Of a stretch of 64,000 nt of DNA, positions 36,887 through 46,739 are shown one piece after another. The stretch's first letter is position 1. Each line of letters starts with the position of its first letter. This DNA is from Flavobacteriales bacterium (lineage in GTDB: Bacteria > Bacteroidota > Bacteroidia > Flavobacteriales_D > UBA2798), in the NCBI GenBank assembly GCA_019694795.1, contig JAIBBF010000005.1, forward strand, positions 40,980 through 104,979. Reading direction: 5' to 3'. Position numbers and translations under genes: made by a program. Under the pieces are notes generated by a model. That model worked only from the letters and a program-made list of their open reading frames with translations. It was not told the origin of the DNA and did not search any database.

Positions 36887-37480
36887 TTATTTGGTTTGTA
36901 ATTCTTTAATATATTGAATGATTTGCCAGCGTTCTTCCGGGTCAAGTTGAGAGGCGTGTGAGCCCATTAATCCTTTTCCATAGGTTATAGAAAAGAACAT
37001 TTTTCCTTCGGAAAGCTCTTTCAGTTGATTATTAAAGGATGGGATTGGGGGAAATAAATCCAATTTTACGATTTGTCCTTTTCCATCGCCTGTGGCTCCA
37101 TGACAATGACTGCAGAATGCTATAAACAAGACTTTCCCCTTTTCTTTGTTCATGTTGCTTTCAGGAAGTGGACTTTTTAGTTCTAATCCCGCTCGTTCAT
37201 ATTCAGCTGGATCGTTTTTGTAGTTAAATGGAACTTGATTTTGCGCTATTGACCCTGCCGGAGGTTTTCTTGCGCTTATACCATCTTTAAAAACTGAGGA
37301 AGCAGAATATGGTTTATAGCTCTGAGAGCGATACATGTCGGGCATATATTCATAACCCGGACTTTGATTTGACCTTGTACATGAACTCATTCCAAATGTT
37401 GCAATAGAGGCAAACATCAACATCTTGAATAAATTAGATGTCCTTATTTTAATATGCTTCGCGGATTTCATAAGCACCAT
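36887..37480 (-). CDS. actE: Alternative complex III, monohaem cytochrome c subunit ActE
   Basis: 197 residues with a lipobox (IATFGMSSC, Cys at about 33), so a lipid-anchored periplasmic protein. One haem site CSHCHG follows GKVLFIAFC at about residue 128, and a later Met (KGLMGSHASQL) is the likely sixth ligand. The N-terminal YEYMPDMYRSQSYKPY is a conserved ActE segment. It carries electrons from the ActA/ActB side to the acceptor. The gene overlaps actD by 32 bp if the ATG at 37,480 is used; a second ATG at 37,471 is possible. Confidence 0.92.
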   Translation of the reverse strand: MVLMKSAKHIKIRTSNLFKMLMFASIATFGMSSCTRSNQSPGYEYMPDMYRSQSYKPYSASSVFKDGISARKPPAGSIAQNQVPFNYKNDPAEYERAGLELKSPLPESNMNKEKGKVLFIAFCSHCHGATGDGKGQIVKLDLFPPIPSFNNQLKELSEGKMFFSITYGKGLMGSHASQLDPEERWQIIQYIKELQTK

Positions 37481-37976
37481 TTTTGTTTAATATGTGATGA
37501 ATGTTGTTAATCCCTTCAGGGGATTCATTGGTCTCAATTTCAATGGCGAACTTATCATTCGTAGTTTCAGGAAAAGGATTTTTCCGTTTAAAACCAGGAA
37601 CGAGTTTACTTCGAAGTAGAAAAATAATTACCATACCATGTGCTGCGCAGAAAACGGTTAATTCGAAAATTACAGGAATGAAACTTGGAGAGTTTTCGGC
37701 AAAAGAAAAATTTGGTTTTCCTCCAATGTTTACGGGCCAATCCAAAATCAGCATGTAATAGGTCATCCAGATAGCTAGGGCCAATCCGGTTACACCGCAG
37801 AGAAAAGAAACTATGCCTAACCTAGATTCTTTTAATCCTAATGCATGATCAAGCCCATGAATCGGAAATGGGGCGTAAACTTCCTTTATTCTTATGTCTT
37901 TTGAACGCAATTCTTTAATGCTATGAAGTAGTTCTTCCTCATCATTAAACATTCCGTATATCGTTTTTTGTATCAT
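37449..37976 (-). CDS. actD: Alternative complex III, membrane subunit ActD (DUF3341)
   Basis: 175 residues from the ATG at 37,976; a TTG at 37,982 lies in frame. An N-terminal ferredoxin-like soluble part (GMFNDEEELLHSIKELRSKDIRIKEVYAPFPIHGLD) precedes two membrane helices (LGIVSFLCGVTGLALAIW and VIFELTVFCAAHGMVIIFL), the fixed layout of DUF3341/ActD. It is an accessory subunit with no cofactor, placed between actC and actE. Confidence 0.93.
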   Translation of the reverse strand: MIQKTIYGMFNDEEELLHSIKELRSKDIRIKEVYAPFPIHGLDHALGLKESRLGIVSFLCGVTGLALAIWMTYYMLILDWPVNIGGKPNFSFAENSPSFIPVIFELTVFCAAHGMVIIFLLRSKLVPGFKRKNPFPETTNDKFAIEIETNESPEGINNIHHILNKNGAYEIREAY

Positions 37977-37978
37977 AA

Positions 37979-39367
37979 TCAATGCGTTTTTTGTGGGTCA
38001 CGGTGTTGTTGAGCAGTGCTTTTGACAATTGATTTTAATTCGCTTTGAGCGATTACCGGAAAAATCCTTGTAAACAAAAGGAAGCAGGTAAAGAAAATTC
38101 CAATTGTTCCCACATATATTCCGATATCAACCCATGTTGGAAAAAACATGCTCCAGCTAGAAGGCAAATAATCTCGATGAATGGAGGTTACAATAATGAC
38201 AAACCTTTCAAACCACATTCCAATGTTTACAACAATAGCTAGAATAAATGTTGCAGTTAAACTGGTTCTGATTTTTTTGAACCAAAAGAGTTGCGGAGAA
38301 ATTACATTACAGGTCATCATTGACCAATATGCCCATGCGTAAGGACCTGAAAATCGATTAATAAATGCATAGCTTTCATATTCAACTCCTGAATACCAGG
38401 AAATGAAAAGCTCTGTAAGATAGGCTACACCAACTATTGAACCTGTTACGATAATAATGATGTTCATTAGTTCTATATGTTGAATGGTGATATAGTTTTC
38501 CAGATGTAGAACCTTCCGCATGATTAGCAACAAAGTCAATACCATTGCAAACCCAGAGAAAACGGCCCCGGAAACAAAGTATGGGGGAAATATGGTTGTG
38601 TGCCACCCTGGAATAACAGAGGTTGCAAAGTCCATGGATACAATAGTGTGTACAGAAAATACAAGGGGTGTAGCTAAGCCGGCAAGCACCAATGAAACCA
38701 TTTCAAAACGCTGCCATTCTTTAGATGTACCTCCCCAACCGAAACTTAATACTCCATATATCCATTTGCGAAATGGCGTTATGGCTCTGTCTCGTATGGT
38801 TGCAAAATCAGGTATTAAGCCAATGTACCAAAAAACCAACGATACGGTTAAGTAGGTTGAAATTGCAAATACATCCCATAACAGAGGAGAATTGAAGTTT
38901 ACCCACAATGAACCAAATTGATTCTTTAAAGGAAATACAAAATACATCAGCCAAGGTCTCCCCATATGAATTACAGGAAATAGAGCAGCACAAATCACAG
39001 CAAAAATGGTCATTGCCTCAGCAGATCGATTTATCGACATCCGCCACCTCTGTCTAAATAAAAGAAGTACTGCTGAAATCAATGTTCCTGCATGGCCAAT
39101 ACCTACCCACCAAACGAAATTGGTAATATCCCAAGCCCAGCCAATTGTTTTGTTTATACCCCATACTCCTATGCCTTTTCCTATGGTATAGGCAATACAC
39201 CCTACGCCCCAAAGAGCGATGGTGAGGGCGATGAGGAAAACGGTCCACCACATTCGACCGGCTTTTCCTTCAACTGATTTGCAGACATCCTCTGTGATGT
39301 CTTTGTAATCCTTGTTTCCTAGGATTAGTGGTTCACGTAGAACGGAATCGTGACTCTTCATTGTCAA
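37979..39367 (-). CDS. actC: Alternative complex III, quinol-binding membrane subunit ActC (NrfD-like)
   Basis: 462 residues with about ten spans. It has the NrfD/PsrC hallmarks WAWDITNFVWWVGIGHAG, MTIFAVICAALFPVIHMGRPW and the late ISPQLFWFKKIR. In known ACIII structures the menaquinol site lies in ActC near the ActB [3Fe-4S] cluster. It lies 6 bp after actB. It is typical in length and shows no missing segment. Confidence 0.94.
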   Translation of the reverse strand: MTMKSHDSVLREPLILGNKDYKDITEDVCKSVEGKAGRMWWTVFLIALTIALWGVGCIAYTIGKGIGVWGINKTIGWAWDITNFVWWVGIGHAGTLISAVLLLFRQRWRMSINRSAEAMTIFAVICAALFPVIHMGRPWLMYFVFPLKNQFGSLWVNFNSPLLWDVFAISTYLTVSLVFWYIGLIPDFATIRDRAITPFRKWIYGVLSFGWGGTSKEWQRFEMVSLVLAGLATPLVFSVHTIVSMDFATSVIPGWHTTIFPPYFVSGAVFSGFAMVLTLLLIMRKVLHLENYITIQHIELMNIIIIVTGSIVGVAYLTELFISWYSGVEYESYAFINRFSGPYAWAYWSMMTCNVISPQLFWFKKIRTSLTATFILAIVVNIGMWFERFVIIVTSIHRDYLPSSWSMFFPTWVDIGIYVGTIGIFFTCFLLFTRIFPVIAQSELKSIVKSTAQQHRDPQKTH

Positions 39368-39373
39368 ATGATT

Positions 39374-42300
39374 TTATGCTTCATTAGAATTTTTATTCCG
39401 AATTTTTGTCATGTAGAATACGTTTGGTTTTACACCAACTTCCTCCAATAATCGATAACTCCTTGGATTGTTTTTGTGCAGTGTAATCATGCTACCTTTA
39501 AGGTTGATGTCTCCAATAGTAATTGCCTTGGTAGGGCAGGATTGTGCGCATGCGGTTGTTACTTCCCCGTCGCCCATAGGGAGTCTGTTCATTTTGGATT
39601 TTAATTTAGTCTCTTGAATTCGTTGTACACATAGGCTACATTTTTCCATTACACCTCTGGTTCTTACTACCACGTCTGGATTTAATACTAGTTTTCCGAT
39701 GGGGTTATTCATATTAAAATCAAACTCGGAATTGTCGGGGTAATTAAACCAATTGAAGCGACGAACCTTGTATGGGCAGTTATTTGCGCAATATCTTGTG
39801 CCTACACAACGGTTGTAAGTCATTTGGTTCAATCCGTCGGTACTGTGACTTGTTGCGATAACCGGACAAACCGTTTCGCAAGGTGCGTGATTACAGTGTT
39901 GACACATTACAGGTTGAAAAACAACAGATGGATTTTCTGAAGGGATCTCCAGGTTATCGTAATCGCCTGATTTAGCATCCGAAGAGTAGTAACGGTCGAT
40001 GCGGATCCAATGCATCTCTCGTCCCCTTCTCACTTCATCTTTTCCAACCACAGCAACATTGTTTTCCGCTTGACAGCTAATTACACAGTTTCCGCATCCA
40101 ATGCATGAAGAGAGATCGATTGAAAGATTCCAAAATTGCCCAACCTCTTCGTATTTATTCCAGAGATCCAGTTCATCAGTTTTTTTATTTTCCTGATGAT
40201 GTCCTTCCTTTAGAGGGATTGTAATGTCGGGGTTTCCTGCTTTCGGATTTTTTTTGAATTCTACAAGTGTTGCTTCTTTCACAATTTGCCTTCCCATCAT
40301 GGTGTGATGAGTTTGAGTTGTGGCTAAATGATATTTTCCAACACTTCCTCCAATTTGAATCCCCCGATATTCATAACTTAAATAATCCACTGCATTCATG
40401 ACGGTGTAGACATTGCTTCCAATGTTATCTCCGGTTTTTCCACAGTTTTTCCTACCGTAGCCTAATGCAATTCCAATGCTACCGTATGCTTGACCGGGGA
40501 GTGATAATACCGGGAGGGTAATTTTTTCCCCGTTAATTGTAATTTCAACTAAGTCCGCCTTTTCCTCCTGTCCTTGATAAATATTAAAGCCCCTTTCTAC
40601 CATTTGTTTTGGCGACATTGTGATGTAGTTGTCCCAGGTGGCTTTTGTTACCGGATCAGGTAATTCCTGTAGCCAAGGATTATTTGCTTGACGACCTGAT
40701 CCAATTCCGGCTTTTTGATAAAAGACGATCTCCGTAGCTCCTTCTGTGACTGATTTTGAAAGCAAATTGAATGCGTCATTTGGAAGATTTTTCGGTTCCA
40801 ATAGCGGATGCAAGGAAGTTTCTGTATTTGGTTGAATTGAATCAGCATCAACTGGGATTACAGGAATGTCATTTAATTCGCAGTAACCTGTGTGTAAGGT
40901 TTTTGTCCAAAAATTTTCAAAATCCAAGGTTTCTGATTGTAACTGGAAAAGTTCTGTTTGCCAATATTCTCTGATGTAATCATAAAAGGTAATGTCTTTC
41001 TTTAGCCATTTTAGGATACTCTCTTGGCCCTGTCTAGTATTGAAAATCGGATGGATAACCGGTTGGGAAACGCCATAGTAACCCTTAATGGGTTCAACGT
41101 CAGACCAAGATTCCAAATAATGATGATCTGTTGCTAATACATTACAAAGAAGTGCAGTTTCATCTAAACGATCTGAAATGGATATTGAAAAGGGTGTTTT
41201 TGCCAAACCTTCTTCAAAACCTAAAGATTTTGGTAACGAATAAACAGGATTACAATTCCAAATGATTACGCATCCAACTTTTTCATTTTTCATATCTTCA
41301 ACCAGTTGAATCAATTTTTTGTCATCTGATTGTTTCAAAAGGCAAGGCTTTTGATTTTCAATTGTTGTTCCGTAATTTCCTAGAAATTCATTGATTTTTA
41401 GAATCAAAATTTGCTGATTTATGTCGTTGGAACCCGAAACTACAATCGATTTACCTTTTTGATTCCATAATTTTTCAGCGATTTCCTTTATGTCTTTACT
41501 GAACTGTTCTTCTTTTAGAATTTCGGTTTGAACTCCGGATCTTGAAGCGATATTCTGGTATAATCCAGCTATAAACCTGTCGATTTCTGAAGGCTTAAGT
41601 GCAATTCTTTTGTCCGCATTTGATCCTGTTAAACTAAGCACTGATTCAATTTGAATATGCTCATTCATTCCATTTTCTGATTCCGGTTTTCTTCCTTCTG
41701 CATATTGTGATGCAAACTGAACAGGAGAAATCCAGTTTAAAAGAAAGTCAGCATTAAAACTTACAATGGTTTTGGCAAGGTCAAAGCGAAAATTAGGAAG
41801 ATTTGATTCTTGTCTGAGTAATTTATGCGCATCTAAAAGTCCTGAATATGAAATGGCATCATACGTAATCACTTCAGTTGATGGATAACTGGTTTTGAAT
41901 TCCTGCAATAATTTTTTTGTACTTGGACTTATTATTGTGGGGGTAAGAATTCGAATGGAAGACGCTGATGACAATGCAGAAATAACTTCGTTGTCGAGCG
42001 TTTCCCAATCTGTATCATTTGCATTTATGACAGGTTCTTTTTGGCGATGGCTATCGTAGAGAGAAAGTAAAGATGCTTGAACTCTAGCATGGGTGCCTCC
42101 TCTGGTAATTTTTGCTGAAGGATTCCCTTCAATTTTTATTGGACGACCTTCGCGGCATTTTACCAAAATTTCACAGAAGTCATCTCCATCATAATAATTT
42201 GTGGCATAATAATTTGCCACACCTGGTGTTACTTCCTCTGGTTTAACAAGGTAGGGTATCGATTTCTGTATAGGGGCTTCACAAGAGGCCAAACTAACTG

Positions 42301-42487
42301 CAGCAACAGAAAATCCAAGGAATTTGAGAAAGTCCCTTCTTGTTGTTTGCGATTTTTCAAGTCCACTGTTTTCTAAGAACTCTCCAACAGGAAGTTCTTC
42401 AGGGAATTCACGCTCCTTGTTTTTAAGAAAGGATGGAGTGTTGTTTAAGTCTTCAATACCCTTCCAGTATTTTTTATTTTCTTCCAT
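39374..42487 (-). CDS. actB: Alternative complex III, iron-sulfur subunit ActB (fused molybdopterin-like and ferredoxin domains)
   Basis: 1,037 residues. A Tat-like motif TRRDFLKFLGFSVAAVS and a Cys in LASCEA (about 50-70) suggest export with a lipid anchor. The large middle part is the molybdopterin-oxidoreductase-like ActB1 domain, which in this family carries no Mo. The C-terminal ferredoxin part (about 790-1000) has four clusters' worth of Cys: CIGCGNCVISCQAENN, CQHCNHAPCETVCP, CVGTRYCANNCPYKVRR, and CSLCVQRIQ with CAQSCP. It passes electrons from quinol to the ActA haems. Confidence 0.95.
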   Translation of the reverse strand: MEENKKYWKGIEDLNNTPSFLKNKEREFPEELPVGEFLENSGLEKSQTTRRDFLKFLGFSVAAVSLASCEAPIQKSIPYLVKPEEVTPGVANYYATNYYDGDDFCEILVKCREGRPIKIEGNPSAKITRGGTHARVQASLLSLYDSHRQKEPVINANDTDWETLDNEVISALSSASSIRILTPTIISPSTKKLLQEFKTSYPSTEVITYDAISYSGLLDAHKLLRQESNLPNFRFDLAKTIVSFNADFLLNWISPVQFASQYAEGRKPESENGMNEHIQIESVLSLTGSNADKRIALKPSEIDRFIAGLYQNIASRSGVQTEILKEEQFSKDIKEIAEKLWNQKGKSIVVSGSNDINQQILILKINEFLGNYGTTIENQKPCLLKQSDDKKLIQLVEDMKNEKVGCVIIWNCNPVYSLPKSLGFEEGLAKTPFSISISDRLDETALLCNVLATDHHYLESWSDVEPIKGYYGVSQPVIHPIFNTRQGQESILKWLKKDITFYDYIREYWQTELFQLQSETLDFENFWTKTLHTGYCELNDIPVIPVDADSIQPNTETSLHPLLEPKNLPNDAFNLLSKSVTEGATEIVFYQKAGIGSGRQANNPWLQELPDPVTKATWDNYITMSPKQMVERGFNIYQGQEEKADLVEITINGEKITLPVLSLPGQAYGSIGIALGYGRKNCGKTGDNIGSNVYTVMNAVDYLSYEYRGIQIGGSVGKYHLATTQTHHTMMGRQIVKEATLVEFKKNPKAGNPDITIPLKEGHHQENKKTDELDLWNKYEEVGQFWNLSIDLSSCIGCGNCVISCQAENNVAVVGKDEVRRGREMHWIRIDRYYSSDAKSGDYDNLEIPSENPSVVFQPVMCQHCNHAPCETVCPVIATSHSTDGLNQMTYNRCVGTRYCANNCPYKVRRFNWFNYPDNSEFDFNMNNPIGKLVLNPDVVVRTRGVMEKCSLCVQRIQETKLKSKMNRLPMGDGEVTTACAQSCPTKAITIGDINLKGSMITLHKNNPRSYRLLEEVGVKPNVFYMTKIRNKNSNEA

Positions 42488-42498
42488 GATTTAACCAA

Positions 42499-43746
42499 TT
42501 AATAGTGACACTTGGAGCAGTCGAGACCACCCATTAGTTCAACTGTGATTTTTTTTCCGGGATACTTGCCACTTAATCCTTTGTGAAGATTTTCGTAGTA
42601 CGGATTGGTTTTCATTCCCGGAACTTCTGTTTCACGGTGGCAATTAATACACCATGCCATTGTTAATGGGGCATATTGAAATACTGTGTCCATTTTCTGA
42701 ACTTCCCCATGGCATTTGGAGCAATCAACATTTCCTGCAACAACATGTTGCGCATGGTTGAAATAGGAAAGATCTGGAAGATTGTGAACCCTTACCCATT
42801 CAATTGGTTTTGGATTCGGACCATACTCACCGGTTTGAGGATCGTAGTCCATTGCCTTATAAATTTTTGCAATTTCCTCTGTTCCGGTTCTCGTTCCTTT
42901 TTTTACGTATTTATGACAATTCATACATACATTTCCGGATGGAATTCCTGCCACTTTTCCTTTAAAAGCTGATGCATGGCAATACCTGCAAGAGATTTGA
43001 TTTTGACCGGCATGAACCGAATGTGAAAATGCAATGGGTTGAATTGGTTGATATCCTTGCGATACACCTACCATGAATGCTGCGTCCCAACATGTTTTCA
43101 TCCCAAATAGCAAAACGAAGAGTCCCCCAAATATGAACCATTTACGATGACGACCTGCAAATGATTTAAACTGTAATTCTTGATCTTCGTATGCTTTCGT
43201 TAATGAAGGTTTATCCTGTACACGTCGAAATTTGTTCCATAAAAACAGAATTATCCCCAGCAAAATAAAGGCAATGAAGATCAATAATAAGATTCCGTTT
43301 CCTGTATTCTTTTTTTTTGGTGTAGTAGGGGATACTACTGATGCTTCAGGGGTTGTTGATTCTTCTGCTTTGGCTAGTTTTTCAAGATATCCAATTAATG
43401 CATCCATTTCCGCATCCGAAATATTTTGATCCGGCATTACTAATCCGTTGTATTCATCAAATATTTTCTTGGCATCGGCATCTCCGCTATTGATAAGTTC
43501 AGTAGAACTCTTGATCCATTTTTTTAGCCATTCTTTTGTACGCTTGGTAGTAACATCCTTCAATCCCGGGCCAACAGTTTTGTCTGTTCCTTCCGAGTGA
43601 CATGCTTTGCAATATTGTTTAAAAATTGCTGCACCATCAGGTTGTGCATTTAGTTGAATGGAGCTAAACACCAAAACCAAGGAGTAAATTACTCCTTGGT
43701 ATGTTTTGAGCATCCTCATTCGCAGGGTGTTTTTGGATCCTCCCAT
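42499..43746 (-). CDS. actA: Alternative complex III, multihaem cytochrome ActA with an extra N-terminal cytochrome c domain
   Basis: 415 residues from the ATG at 43,746, 14 bp after narI; the frame stays open further upstream inside narI. After a signal peptide ending in QLNAQ is a class I cytochrome domain (CKACH, with a VMPDQ Met). It is followed by a linker, a membrane helix (NGILLLIFIAFILLGIILFL), and the pentahaem ActA part with CRYCH, CMNCH, CSKCH, CINCH and CSKCH. That makes six haem sites. The first domain is closely similar to that of the narC-like protein at 50,378-51,304. ActA accepts electrons from ActB and passes them on in the periplasm. Confidence 0.93.
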   Translation of the reverse strand: MGGSKNTLRMRMLKTYQGVIYSLVLVFSSIQLNAQPDGAAIFKQYCKACHSEGTDKTVGPGLKDVTTKRTKEWLKKWIKSSTELINSGDADAKKIFDEYNGLVMPDQNISDAEMDALIGYLEKLAKAEESTTPEASVVSPTTPKKKNTGNGILLLIFIAFILLGIILFLWNKFRRVQDKPSLTKAYEDQELQFKSFAGRHRKWFIFGGLFVLLFGMKTCWDAAFMVGVSQGYQPIQPIAFSHSVHAGQNQISCRYCHASAFKGKVAGIPSGNVCMNCHKYVKKGTRTGTEEIAKIYKAMDYDPQTGEYGPNPKPIEWVRVHNLPDLSYFNHAQHVVAGNVDCSKCHGEVQKMDTVFQYAPLTMAWCINCHRETEVPGMKTNPYYENLHKGLSGKYPGKKITVELMGGLDCSKCHY

Positions 43747-43759
43747 GAGTTGTAGTTTA

Positions 43760-44491
43760 TTAGTTATTTCTTGATGGTTTACCTGGGGAAGGCTCTGTGG
43801 TGGTTCGAATTTTTTTTCGATCCCAATTCCAAATAACCTGTTGATAGCTTCTCCAAGCGTATTGGATTGGATATACCAAGAAGTGAATGAAGCGTGTAAA
43901 AGGAACGAGTGCAATAATCAGGAAGGCTCCAATAACATGGAAATATAGCGACATACTGTTAGTACATGCGTTTACCATTGCGTCTGTTTGAGGATCAAAC
44001 AAGAAGATAGATTTCAAATAAGGAGATACAATTGATGCAAACCATGAGGAACCCCAACGGCTGAAATATGCTACAAACAAGCCTGTAATCAATTGGGTTA
44101 AAAGCAAACCGAATACCACCATGTCCATTTTGCTAGTCACAATTTGAACCCTCCTGGTAGTTAATCGGCGGTAAATTAGCATGCTTAGACCAAAAAGTGC
44201 ACACAACCCAAATGCAAAGGAGGACACTTCAAGAATTAGAAGCCTCATCGGACTACCATTCCAGGCAAGAATTGTTCGAGGAAACAGGAAAGCAATAAGG
44301 TGTCCGAAAAACAGAAATAAAATTCCCCAGTGAAATGGTTGGCTACCCCAAAATAATTTTTTTCCTTCTAAAAATTGAGAAGAAATAGATGATACTGTAT
44401 ACCCGCGGCTGCGGTACCTGTAAATTGTGCCTACAATAAATAACGCAAGGGCTGCGTAGGGAAGGGCAATAAAGATGAATCGGTCGAACAT
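43760..44491 (-). CDS. narI: Respiratory nitrate reductase, cytochrome b subunit
   Basis: 243 residues with five membrane helices. His residues in QPFHWGI, FFGHLIAF, LYFHVIGAF and FIHFLVYPIQYAW correspond to the four haem b ligands of E. coli NarI. It oxidises quinol at the periplasmic side and passes electrons to NarH. It follows narJ by 2 bp and precedes actA, so this operon encodes two different quinol oxidising systems. Confidence 0.95.
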   Translation of the reverse strand: MFDRFIFIALPYAALALFIVGTIYRYRSRGYTVSSISSQFLEGKKLFWGSQPFHWGILFLFFGHLIAFLFPRTILAWNGSPMRLLILEVSSFAFGLCALFGLSMLIYRRLTTRRVQIVTSKMDMVVFGLLLTQLITGLFVAYFSRWGSSWFASIVSPYLKSIFLFDPQTDAMVNACTNSMSLYFHVIGAFLIIALVPFTRFIHFLVYPIQYAWRSYQQVIWNWDRKKIRTTTEPSPGKPSRNN

Positions 44492-44493
44492 GG

Positions 44494-45222
44494 TCAGTCA
44501 AGTTTATGATTCGTAAATAGGTTCATTTCTTCCACTTTTTCCTGATGGTCATTCTGTGGAGTATTTGTTCTTTTTTGGAAAAAGGATTTGTTTTTATCGA
44601 AGTCTTCTTGAAGTGAGGATTTATGATCAGCAATTTCTTTCTTGAAGTCGGCTTCAAGCACAGCCTTTAATGCATGCAACGTATTTACATATACATTGCC
44701 GTGGTTCAAATCTTCTGTAATAATTGCCTTGTGGAGTTTCCGCAATACTTTGAGTTTTAGTTCAATTTTCGAACTTGCAAATTCCCCAATCATTTTTTCG
44801 ACTCCCGGAGCCAGCATCCTAGCTACAAGTTCGCGGACAAATATTGTTGGACCAGATTTTGCAATCAGTGTAAGTATGTTACTGATGTTGTCTGATAAAT
44901 CTGTTCCACAATCATTTCCGGCCTTTTGTTGTTCCTCCTGCATGTGGAGTAAGAATGCACCTCTTTTGTAGTCTTCACCAAAGATTACATAGCCTAAATC
45001 CAGATAACATATGGGTTGTACATCAAATGTTTTTGTGAACAATTCTTCAAGCTCATCATCCTGAGCGGCGGCGACGTAATCGGAAAACGCTTTCATTTCC
45101 GCTGCCGCTTCAGGATAATAAGTTTCCAACAACAAATTGCATTCATTCAAGGTTGTCCGGAAATTTTTATCCGGATACCTGAACACGTCTGCCAGTAATT
45201 GATAGGTATGAATGTTTTTCAT
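44494..45222 (-). CDS. narJ: Nitrate reductase assembly chaperone
   Basis: 242 residues of the NarJ/TorD fold. Helical, with the family's YLDLGYVIFGEDYKRGAFLLHM (compare the 'L..H.....RG..m' motif) and a charged, probably flexible C-terminus. It inserts the Mo cofactor into NarG and releases NarGH to NarI, and is not part of the final enzyme. It lies between narH and narI as in known nar operons. Confidence 0.92.
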   Translation of the reverse strand: MKNIHTYQLLADVFRYPDKNFRTTLNECNLLLETYYPEAAAEMKAFSDYVAAAQDDELEELFTKTFDVQPICYLDLGYVIFGEDYKRGAFLLHMQEEQQKAGNDCGTDLSDNISNILTLIAKSGPTIFVRELVARMLAPGVEKMIGEFASSKIELKLKVLRKLHKAIITEDLNHGNVYVNTLHALKAVLEADFKKEIADHKSSLQEDFDKNKSFFQKRTNTPQNDHQEKVEEMNLFTNHKLD

Positions 45223-45230
45223 GGCTTAGC

Positions 45231-46721
45231 TTATAAACCGCGTGCGGGACGTTGACGGAATCCAAAGCCAGTTTCACCTTTGTAATCCGCTGTGTTTTCG
45301 AGCATTTCGATTGATTCTTCGCGATGTGCGGCCGGAATTACAAAACGCTCATCAAATGATGCCAAGGCAGTGAGTCGGAAAATAGCGTCTGCGGTTTCTC
45401 CATCCATATTTACTTCTTTCATAGCAGCACCAATTTCTTCTTTACTCAAATCACCTACGGTTTCACCGCGACGATGCAAACGCACGGCCATAAGTCGTTT
45501 CATTACTTCAACTACTTTTCCTGTGTTCCCAGCTGAGAAAAGTGAAGCCAAGTATTTTATTGGCAATCGACTTTGTTCAATTCCACCCCAAAGTGATTGT
45601 GTTGTAGAATCGTAAACACCATCTGCGACCTGGGCCATTCCAGGTAACAATGCCGGTACATAAAACAGGTTCGGTAATGTTCTGAATTCAGGATGGAGCG
45701 GTAGTGCAAGTTTCCAAACTTTAAGGAACTTATACACCGGAGATTTTTGTGCAGCCTCAATTGTAGAATCTGCAACCCCATTTGCTTTGGCAGCCTTAAT
45801 GACTTCCGGATCGAAAGGGTCAAGGTAAATTTCTAATTGACGATCTACTAACTCCTTGTCGTCAGCTCCGGCAATTTTTTCAATTCTGGAAGCATCATAT
45901 AAAAGAACTCCCAGGTAGCGAATTCGACCAACACACGAGTGGAAACAAGCCGGAGCTTGACCTGATTCTAAACGTGGATAACACAATACACATTTTTCAG
46001 ATTTTCCAGTATTCCAGTTGTAGTAACTCTTTTTGTATGGGCATGCGGTAACACACATCCTCCAGGCGCGACAGCGATCTTGATTGATAAGAACAACACC
46101 GTCTTCACCTCTTTTGTAGAGTGCGCCTGAGGGACATGATGCAACACAAGCAGGGTTTAAGCAGTGATTGCAAATACGTGGTAAATAATGAAAAGTCATT
46201 CTTTCCAGTTGAAACATGGCTTCTCGTTCGGCAGGAGAAAGATCTTTTAGGTTGACATCCTGTCTTCCGTAATCGGGTGAACCTCCTAAATCATCATCCC
46301 AATTTGGACCTGATTTTACATCAATTGTTTCCCCTGTAACCAAAGAAACAGGACGTGCGGTTGGTTGGTCATTTCCTTCAGGAGCGTTAAATAAATCCTG
46401 ATATTTATATGTCCAGGGTTCATAATAATCGTCTAACACCGGCATGTGGGGATTATGAAAAATGTTTTTCAATCCACGCAAGCGTCCCGCGCCTTTCAGT
46501 GAAACGGAGTCTCCGTTTTTTTCCCATCCACCTTTATATATTTCTTGGTCTTCCCATTTGGTTGGATAGCCTGTTCCCGGCTTGGTTTCTACATTGTTCC
46601 ACCACATATATTCAGCACCTTTTCTGTCGGTCCAAATATTTTTACAGGCAATAGAACATGTGTGACACCCGATACATTTGTCGAGGTGAAACACCATTGC
46701 TACTTGAGATCTTACATCCAT
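45231..46721 (-). CDS. narH: Respiratory nitrate reductase, iron-sulfur subunit
   Basis: 496 residues. Four cluster motifs are complete: CIGCHTCSIACKNIW (N-terminal), CNHCLNPACVASCP, CRAWRMCVTACPYKK and CVLCYPRLESGQAPACFHSC. The Trp in CRAWRMC replaces a Cys, as expected for the [3Fe-4S] cluster of NarH. Length and spacing match NarH of other bacteria. It relays electrons from NarI to NarG. Confidence 0.97.
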   Translation of the reverse strand: MDVRSQVAMVFHLDKCIGCHTCSIACKNIWTDRKGAEYMWWNNVETKPGTGYPTKWEDQEIYKGGWEKNGDSVSLKGAGRLRGLKNIFHNPHMPVLDDYYEPWTYKYQDLFNAPEGNDQPTARPVSLVTGETIDVKSGPNWDDDLGGSPDYGRQDVNLKDLSPAEREAMFQLERMTFHYLPRICNHCLNPACVASCPSGALYKRGEDGVVLINQDRCRAWRMCVTACPYKKSYYNWNTGKSEKCVLCYPRLESGQAPACFHSCVGRIRYLGVLLYDASRIEKIAGADDKELVDRQLEIYLDPFDPEVIKAAKANGVADSTIEAAQKSPVYKFLKVWKLALPLHPEFRTLPNLFYVPALLPGMAQVADGVYDSTTQSLWGGIEQSRLPIKYLASLFSAGNTGKVVEVMKRLMAVRLHRRGETVGDLSKEEIGAAMKEVNMDGETADAIFRLTALASFDERFVIPAAHREESIEMLENTADYKGETGFGFRQRPARGL

Positions 46722-46739
46722 GATTTCTTGTATTTAAAA

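Noticed and set aside
44494..45222. Possibility that narJ is a separate TorD chaperone for ActB
   Set aside because: Its place between narH and narI and its motifs are those of NarJ; nothing indicates another client.
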